Positions 7,701 to 10,968 of a stretch of 10,968 bases of DNA are shown piece by piece (the stretch's first letter is position 1; every line of letters starts with the position of its first letter). The DNA comes from Thioalkalivibrio sp. (GTDB taxonomy: Bacteria > Pseudomonadota > Gammaproteobacteria > Ectothiorhodospirales > Ectothiorhodospiraceae). The stretch is from positions 1-10,968 of the forward strand of contig PWGH01000289.1 in assembly GCA_003555285.1 (NCBI GenBank), read 5' to 3'. The notes under the pieces are model-generated. The model worked only from the letters and a program-made list of their open reading frames with translations. It was not told the DNA's origin and searched no databases. Made by a program: the position numbers and the translations under genes.

Positions 7701-8831
7701 TTATGCCGCTCGTGTTTCGAACAAGGCGCGGGCGGTGGCGATACCGCGGAGGTAGCGCGTTTGTCGGGCGATGCAGAGTTCGGTGAGGTTGGTGGGGGTG
7801 CCGACGGCGGAACCGAAGCGGCGCATCAGGGTTTGGGCGCGGGCAATGAACTGCTCGGGGTCGATGTGCAGCCGGTCGAGCAGGGCCGGCGTGCGGCCGT
7901 CGATGCAGCCGCGCTTGTCGTCGCGGATCACGCGCCCGGTGTCGTCGACCAGTTCCAAGTAGTCCTCGAGGGCGAAGGGGATGGCCGCGGCCATGCGTCC
8001 GGTGGCGTCGAAGGGCATCAGGGGGGCGCGGGGCAGGCGGCTGAGTACGGATTCGGGGCGCAGGCGGGTTGGCGTCTCGGCCTTCGCGTCGGGCGGCTTC
8101 GGCCCGCTGGCCAGAGGCGATGCGGGAACAGGTGGCGGTGTGGCGACCGGTGCGACGGGTTCGAACGCAGCGCTGGTCTGGTCGCCCGATCGCAACAGCG
8201 CGATGCGCTCGGATACCGAGGTGTACGCCGACGCGTCGGGCGTCTCGGCCAGTTTTGCACGGATCGGATTCAGGTCCACGTAAGCCATGGCGGTCAGCAC
8301 GGCCTGCTCGTCCAGGAGTGCCTGGCTGCGGAAGCGGCCCTCCCAGAAGCGACCCGTCAGCCGATCCTCCGCATTGGCCTGGCGGGCGATCGACTCGTTC
8401 AGCACGCGCATGAACCAGGACACGTCCTGCAGCCGATTGCGGTAGATCTCAACCCAGGTATCCAGCAACGTCTCCTCGGCGGCGCTCAGTGCCTGCGGAT
8501 CGGCGTAAAACCGCTGGACCACCGGGGCGCCACGGAAGAGTTGCCTCCAGCGTTCGAGCACGGTTTCGCGATTCCAGCCCTGTGCCCGCACGGCATCGAC
8601 GCGCAGCACGATGTGGTAGTGGTTGCTCATCACCGCGTAGGCGGCGACGTCGATCGCGAACACGCTGGCGAGTTGCTGGAGGCGTTCGGCGATCCAGCCG
8701 CGCCGGTGCTCGAAGCTAGCTCCGGTGTGGGCATCGGTGCCGCAGAGATAGGCGCGGCGCACGCAGCGGGAGACGAGGTGATACCAGGGGGTGTCGGCGA
8801 GCGAGATGAGACCGGATCGTGGCTGGGTCAT
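7701..8831 (-). CDS. REP-associated tyrosine transposase (RAYT), long form, Y1/HUH family
   Basis: A 376-residue protein with an N-terminal Y1 transposase domain related to IS200/IS605 TnpA. RAYTs are single-strand DNA nucleases that act on REP-type palindromes. The opening LADTPWYHLVSRCVRRAYLC (11-30) is followed by the HUH motif in MSNHYHIVL (68-76; H71 and H73). WEGRFRSQALLDEQAVLTAM and AYVDLNPIRAKL follow; Y184 is the likely nucleophile by motif position. After a Pro/Ala-rich linker (about 215-260), the C-terminal extension has PFALEDYLELVDDTGRVIRD and DKRGCIDG. This makes it about twice the size of short RAYTs. The start at 8831 has GAGGCAGG upstream. No inactivating stop or frameshift is seen, so it may be functional. 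Codons 10-31 recur exactly in the adjacent repeat array. Confidence 0.92.
   Translation of the reverse strand: MTQPRSGLISLADTPWYHLVSRCVRRAYLCGTDAHTGASFEHRRGWIAERLQQLASVFAIDVAAYAVMSNHYHIVLRVDAVRAQGWNRETVLERWRQLFRGAPVVQRFYADPQALSAAEETLLDTWVEIYRNRLQDVSWFMRVLNESIARQANAEDRLTGRFWEGRFRSQALLDEQAVLTAMAYVDLNPIRAKLAETPDASAYTSVSERIALLRSGDQTSAAFEPVAPVATPPPVPASPLASGPKPPDAKAETPTRLRPESVLSRLPRAPLMPFDATGRMAAAIPFALEDYLELVDDTGRVIRDDKRGCIDGRTPALLDRLHIDPEQFIARAQTLMRRFGSAVGTPTNLTELCIARQTRYLRGIATARALFETRAA
8739..8802. repeat. 64-bp exact direct repeat, copy 1 (inside the RAYT gene)
   Basis: These 64 bases encode RAYT residues 10-31 on the minus strand. They recur without mismatch and in the same orientation at 9004-9067, a shift of 265 bases. 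Bases on both flanks differ, so 64 bp is the full exact length. Confidence 0.97.
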
Positions 8832-8923
8832 GGTGGCCTGCCTCGAACGGGGGATTGTCCATTGAGGCTAACGGGCGAGCGGTCTGTGGTCAACAACGCT
8901 GTCCCGAAGCAGGTTGGAGCCGC

Positions 8924-9297
8924 CAAACAAGTTGGGCAAACAACTTGGGTGTCCTGCAGTGGGGCGCCGCAGGGCAAACAACTTGGGTGTCCTGCAGTGG
9001 GGCGCCGCAGAGATAGGCGCGGCGCACGCAGCGGGAGACGAGGTGATACCAGGGGGTGTCGGCGAGCAAACAACTTGGGTGTCCTGCAGCAGCAATGACC
9101 GCCGCAGGAACAAAGTGGGTGTCCCGCAGTGACCGCCGCCGCAGGAACAAAGTGGGTGTCTCGCAGTGACCGCCGCAGTGACCGTCGCCGCAGTGACCGT
9201 CGGCCGAAACAAAGTGGGCGGCCGAAACAAAGTGGGTGTCCCACATCGGGGGCCAGGTTCGGGTGGTGGGGGGGGCCGAGAAAGTGGGTGTTCAGCA
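8924..9297. repeat. RAYT-linked array of degenerate repeats
   Basis: At least nine copies of a degenerate unit with core AAACAACTTGGGTGTCC or AAACAAAGTGGGTGTCC on the plus strand. Positions are 8924-8936 (partial), 8937-8959, 8975-8997, 9067-9089, 9107-9129, 9144-9166, 9202-9219 (partial), 9220-9243 and 9276-9297. The second and third belong to a perfect 38-bp tandem pair (8934-8971, 8972-9009). Many cores run into CTGCAG or CCGCAG, and CCTGC...GCAGG can pair as a small hairpin. A second short repeat of type TGACCGCCGCAG occurs about five times in 9096-9206. Left-hand units carry AACTT and right-hand units AAAGT, so at least two lineages are mixed. Spacing is irregular, so this is not CRISPR. 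It lies directly upstream of the RAYT start, where REP-like substrates are often found. Confidence 0.85.
9004..9067. repeat. 64-bp exact direct repeat, copy 2 (inside the repeat array)
   Basis: An identical copy of bases 8739-8802 of the RAYT gene, placed between two array units. At its left edge GCCGCAG is shared with the end of the preceding unit, and at its right edge the sequence joins directly to the next core at 9067. It has no start codon, so it is not a working gene copy. Confidence 0.97.
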
Positions 9298-9328
9298 TCG
9301 TGGCGGTGCCCTGCATCGTGGTACCGAG

Positions 9329-9361
9329 TACGTGGATTGGAGCCAGGCGAAATCCGTACGT
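9329..9361. repeat. Imperfect hairpin between the repeat array and the IS3 remnant
   Basis: ACGTGGATT (9330-9338) can pair with AATCC (9351-9355) and, after a 2-base bulge, ACGT (9358-9361), around a 12-base loop. Nothing else was recognised in 9298-9404. Confidence 0.35.
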
Positions 9362-9404
9362 GAACATGCTTCTCCCAAGGGGTCGTGGACAATGGTGAGT
9401 CAGA

Positions 9405-9562
9405 ATGAAGTGGTCTAATTGTAGCGGACACCTCGTTAAGTCCCATAGGCTAGGCAGAGGAGGTGTCCATGAGCAAGGTAACGCGACGTCGGTATACGCC
9501 GGAGTTCAAGGCTGAGGCGGTGGCCTTGGTGGAGAAGCAGGGCTACAAGATTTCTGAGGCTT
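9405..9562 (+). mobile_element. Remnant of an IS3-type insertion sequence (left end and start of orfA)
   Basis: The sequence from about 9405 (TGAAGTGGTCTAATTGTAGC) looks like the left terminal inverted repeat of an IS3-family element: it starts with TG and lies about 65 bases before orfA. OrfA homology stops at base 9562, where an unrelated tandem repeat begins. The right part of the element, including orfB, is not in the window. The left boundary is placed by eye. Confidence 0.6.
9426..9468 (+). promoter_or_regulatory. Inverted repeat masking the orfA ribosome-binding site
   Basis: GGACACCTC (9426-9434) is the exact reverse complement of GAGGTGTCC (9460-9468), with a 25-base loop. The right arm contains most of the strong ribosome site AGGAGGTG and ends immediately before the ATG at 9469. 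A transcript entering from outside would fold and hide the site, while one starting inside the loop would not. This type of control is known for several insertion sequences; here it is inferred from the sequence alone. Confidence 0.55.
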
Positions 9563-9624
9563 TGACGCTAACGGAGACTGACCCACCTGACGCTAACGAA
9601 ACTGTCCCACCGGATCTGAGGTAG
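9469..9624 (+). pseudogene. Truncated IS3-family transposase OrfA
   Basis: The reading frame starts at an ATG behind a strong GAGGAGG site and runs 51 codons. Residues 1-31 (MSKVTRRRYTPEFKAEAVAL, VEKQGYKISEA) are the typical beginning of the IS3/IS911 OrfA helix-turn-helix protein, which binds the element ends and is normally about 90-100 residues. From codon 32 the sequence is unrelated (TLTETDPPDANETVPPDLR), because it reads through the tandem repeats at 9563-9611, and it stops at TAG 9622-9624. The recognition helix is therefore lost and the product should be inactive as OrfA. The clean switch at 9562/9563 suggests disruption by a second element, not gradual decay. Confidence 0.8.
9563..9611. 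repeat. Two tandem imperfect 24-25-bp repeats, probable end of a second mobile element
   Basis: Copy 1 (9563-9587) and copy 2 (9588-9611) both begin TGACGCTAACG and end CCCACC, differing by two substitutions and one missing base. Multiple short repeats at the termini that begin with TG are characteristic of IS21-family ends, where the transposase binds. Their position exactly where the IS3 orfA breaks supports an element boundary at 9563. The matching right end lies outside the window. Confidence 0.7.
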
Positions 9625-9694
9625 CGGATCCGGCGGTTTGGTGTGGCCTGCCGTTGGCGCCCGTCGGGTCGTGAACGCCGGCGGAGATGGCCAC

Positions 9695-9720
9695 ACTCGG
9701 TCCGAGGTTCCGGACCGGGT
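9695..9720 (+). promoter_or_regulatory. Strong hairpin just upstream of the cysteine-motif gene
   Basis: ACTCGGTCCG (9695-9704) pairs with CGGACCGGGT (9711-9720) over 10 base pairs including one T-G wobble, around the 6-base loop AGGTTC. It ends eight bases before the ATG at 9729, crowding the weak AAAGG ribosome site. It could limit translation or dampen incoming transcription. There is no T-run. The remaining stretch 9625-9694 shows no clear feature. Confidence 0.55.
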
Positions 9721-9728
9721 GAAAGGCG

Positions 9729-10193
9729 ATGGTGGAGAAGCGTCGGTGTCCGTGTTGTGGCCAGTCGTTTTCCGTGCGGCCGCAGAATCCCACCCAACAG
9801 TATGGTCCCGCCCCGGCGTGTCAGCGGGCGCGCAAGCGTGCGTGGCAGAAAGCCAAGCGGGTCCAGGATGCGGACTATCGGGACAACGAGGCGCGGGTGC
9901 AGAAGGGCTGGCGCGAGCGGCATCCCACGTACTGGCGGGACTGGCGGGCGCGGCATCCGGACTACGTAAAACGCAATCGTGACGCGCAGGCGGCCCGGGA
10001 TTGGGCGCGGCGGTCGGTGGGGCACGCGTCCGATCTTGCAAATGGGGACGCGTCAACGCCTTTGGCAGCAGGCACTTACGCGCTGGAGCCGTGGTGGCCC
10101 GCTTGCAAATGTGGACGCGTGACGCATGCCAACCTGTTCATTATCAAGCCGTTTTCGGCACCCCGCGCGGTGCTTGCAAACGAGGACTCGTGA
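9729..10193 (+). CDS. Small protein with an N-terminal Cys motif and HPxY repeats, transposon-associated
   Basis: A 154-residue basic protein. The N-terminus has C7-P-C-C10 (KRRCPCCGQSF), then C31 in PACQRARKRAWQKAK, resembling a zinc ribbon. A four-cysteine site would need one more Cys near residue 26 (QYGPAPAC), which is Gly here, so metal binding may be weakened. Residues 45-95 are highly charged with repeats of the form RHPTYWRDWRARHPDYVKRN, suggesting nucleic-acid binding. The tail (about 96-154) looks low quality as protein and contains LANGDAS and a final LANEDS, both written by the 24-bp DNA repeats. The TGA stop lies inside the third repeat. The start has only AAAGG, two bases upstream, and a strong hairpin before it. 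The ParB-like gene follows after 33 bases. The function is unknown. Confidence 0.7.
   Translation: MVEKRRCPCCGQSFSVRPQNPTQQYGPAPACQRARKRAWQKAKRVQDADYRDNEARVQKGWRERHPTYWRDWRARHPDYVKRNRDAQAARDWARRSVGHASDLANGDASTPLAAGTYALEPWWPACKCGRVTHANLFIIKPFSAPRAVLANEDS
10024..10053. repeat. Inverted repeat overlapping the first 24-bp direct repeat
   Basis: ACGCGTCC (10024-10031) is the exact reverse complement of GGACGCGT (10046-10053), with a 14-base spacing that holds the left half of the first direct repeat. It may be a protein-binding site or a small hairpin. Confidence 0.5.
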
Positions 10194-10196
10194 GCG
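10035..10196. repeat. Three 24-bp direct repeats upstream of the ParB-like gene
   Basis: The copies are at 10035-10058, 10102-10125 and 10173-10196. All begin CTTGCAAA, followed by a variable base or two, then GGAC and GCGT or TCGT, and they end near ACG or GCG. Intervals are 67 and 71 bases. Copies 1 and 3 share the codon phase of the upstream gene, but copy 2 is shifted by one base; read in the copy-1 phase it would give LANVDA and stop. The repeats are therefore conserved as DNA, not as protein. The last one ends 30 bases before the ParB-like start, a good position for an operator or iteron-like site. Confidence 0.8.
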
Positions 10197-10226
10197 TTTT
10201 CGGGGCGGTGGCGGTACGTTGTGATC

Positions 10227-10968
10227 ATGAGCGCAACGCCACAACCCCGGATCGAAGTGCTGGAGCGGCACCAGGTGCGCACGGCGTTTGCCGCGCAGCG
10301 GTTGCCGGCCGCGGCGGCGGTGCGGGCGTTGCTGGTGTCGATGGAACAGTACGGTCAGCGCACCCCGGTGATTGCGGTCCGGCAAGCGGATGCCTGGGTG
10401 CTGGTGGATGGCTATCGGCGTTGGGAGGCGCTGGATCGACTCCGCACGGACACGATCGAGGTCGAGTGCTGGGACTGTCCGTTGCCGGAGGCACTGGCAC
10501 GGGTGGTCGCCCGCCATCAGGGTCGGGTGCTGGAGCCGATTGAGCAGGCGTGGTTGCTGCAGGAAGCGCTCACGCACGGGGGTTCCCAGCGGCAACTGGC
10601 GACCTGGCTGGGGCGGGATCCCAGTTGGGTGAACCGGCGTCTGGCGCTCCTGAACGGCCTGACCGAACCCGTGCAGGAGGCGGTGCGCAACGGAGTGGTC
10701 TCGGCCTGGGCGGCCAGCCGGGTGCTGGTGCCGTTGGCGCGCGCCAACACCGCAGCGGCCCAGGCCCTGGTGGAAGGGCTGCGCGAGCAGCCGTTGGCGA
10801 CGCGCGATCTGCAGGCATGGTATCGCCACTATCAGCACAGTACACCCGCGATCCGGGCCCGGCTCCTGGCCCACCCGGCGCTGTTCCGGGACGTGCTTCA
10901 ACCCGACCGGACCTCGGCCACCCCCGAGGCCGACTGGCTGCAGCGGTTGCGGCGGGTCCGCGGGGATC
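10227..10968 (+). CDS. ParB/Spo0J-like DNA-binding protein, C-terminus beyond the window
   Basis: The frame is open from ATG 10227 to the right edge, giving 247 complete codons. Residues about 8-85 form a ParB N-terminal domain: RIEVLERHQVRTAFAAQRLP, then LLVSMEQYGQRTPVIAV and WVLVDGYRRWEAL. The last resembles the arginine-containing CTP/DNA-clamp motif (GxRRxxA), with Tyr where Glu is common. The segment HQGRVLEPIEQAWLLQEAL corresponds to the box that precedes the helix-turn-helix. The helix-turn-helix is GSQRQLATWLGRDPSWVNRR (about 118-137), continuing into LALLNGLTEPVQEAVRNG. It follows the cysteine-motif gene in the same frame after 33 bases, and GTG 10221 is an alternative start; neither has a good ribosome site. 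No parA neighbour is present, so plasmid partition is unlikely. A regulatory or transposition-linked role is inferred. Confidence 0.85.
   Translation, partial: MSATPQPRIEVLERHQVRTAFAAQRLPAAAAVRALLVSMEQYGQRTPVIAVRQADAWVLVDGYRRWEALDRLRTDTIEVECWDCPLPEALARVVARHQGRVLEPIEQAWLLQEALTHGGSQRQLATWLGRDPSWVNRRLALLNGLTEPVQEAVRNGVVSAWAASRVLVPLARANTAAAQALVEGLREQPLATRDLQAWYRHYQHSTPAIRARLLAHPALFRDVLQPDRTSATPEADWLQRLRRVRGD

Larger units (their letters stand above)
9563..10968 (+). mobile_element. Left part of a putative IS21-like element with two extra genes (right end not in window)
   Basis: The element is inferred from terminal-type tandem repeats at 9563-9611 that interrupt an IS3 orfA, followed by two co-directional genes: a Cys-motif/HPxY-repeat protein and a ParB-like protein. 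From memory of similar loci, such pairs can precede IS21-type istA/istB genes, but no transposase of this element is visible here. The extent beyond 10968 is unknown. Alternatives are a different transposon type or a genomic island border. Confidence 0.45.

Noticed and set aside
7761..9098. Plus-strand 445-codon frame opposite the RAYT gene
   Set aside because: It is antisense to a clear transposase with conserved motifs and has no recognisable domain; GC-rich antisense frames are common.
8924..9297. CRISPR array
   Set aside because: Units are degenerate, spacing is irregular, some units are tandem with no spacer, and no cas gene is present.
8828..9446. Minus-strand open frames of 118-192 codons running through the repeat array
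   Set aside because: They consist of translated repeats (for example DTHFVPAA-type peptides), differ in all frames and have no ribosome site or domain; they are by-products of repeat DNA without stops.
10035..10196. Classical parS centromere
   Set aside because: The repeats contain ACGCGT but no match to the GTTTCACGTGAAAC-type palindrome, and no parA is adjacent.
10053..10901. Minus-strand 282-codon frame opposite the ParB-like gene
   Set aside because: The plus frame has ParB motifs and a helix-turn-helix; the minus frame has no motif.

Overview
The window is GC-rich bacterial DNA with short intergenic gaps. Gene content points to a motile, flagellated gammaproteobacterium with c-type cytochromes: a GspE/PilB-type ATPase, a chemoreceptor with a sigma-28-like promoter, a haem lipoprotein and a long-form RAYT transposase. 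The transposase and repeat style resemble purple sulfur bacteria and relatives (Chromatiales). That placement is an impression from gene types, not a database result.

Layout. 1-271 is the tail of a gene starting outside the window; it encodes Thr/Gly pentapeptide repeats from a 15-bp tandem repeat. 314-622 (minus) is a small helical protein of unknown function. 888-3419 is a large GspE/PulE-family ATPase with two small N-terminal modules and a Gly-rich insert in its zinc-binding region. 3656-5671 is a methyl-accepting chemotaxis protein with a sigma-28-like promoter about 100 bases upstream. 5762-6193 (minus, DCC-family thiol protein) and 6398-6871 (plus, cytochrome c lipoprotein) are divergent. 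7003-7506 (minus) is a GNAT acetyltransferase. These look like ordinary chromosomal genes, mostly single-gene units.

From about 7560 the window becomes mobile and repetitive. 7701-8831 (minus) is a RAYT (Y1 HUH transposase). Upstream of its start lies an array of at least nine degenerate repeats (8924-9297). Inside the array is an exact 64-bp copy of codons 10-31 of the RAYT gene. Next comes the left end and first 31 codons of an IS3-type orfA (about 9405-9562). It is cut off at base 9562/9563, where two tandem copies of a 24-25-bp sequence begin.

Those copies look like the terminal repeats of a second, IS21-like element. It would carry a small Cys-motif/HPxY-repeat protein (9729-10193) and a ParB-like DNA-binding protein (10227 to window end). 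Between and overlapping these two genes are three 24-bp direct repeats that do not keep codon phase, so they are probably DNA-level sites.

The best candidates for something under-described are the cysteine-motif/ParB-like gene pair with its repeats, inferred to be cargo or regulators of a transposon nested in an IS3 remnant, and the RAYT repeat array containing a patch of the RAYT gene itself. The decisive transposase genes of the nested element, if present, lie beyond the right edge.
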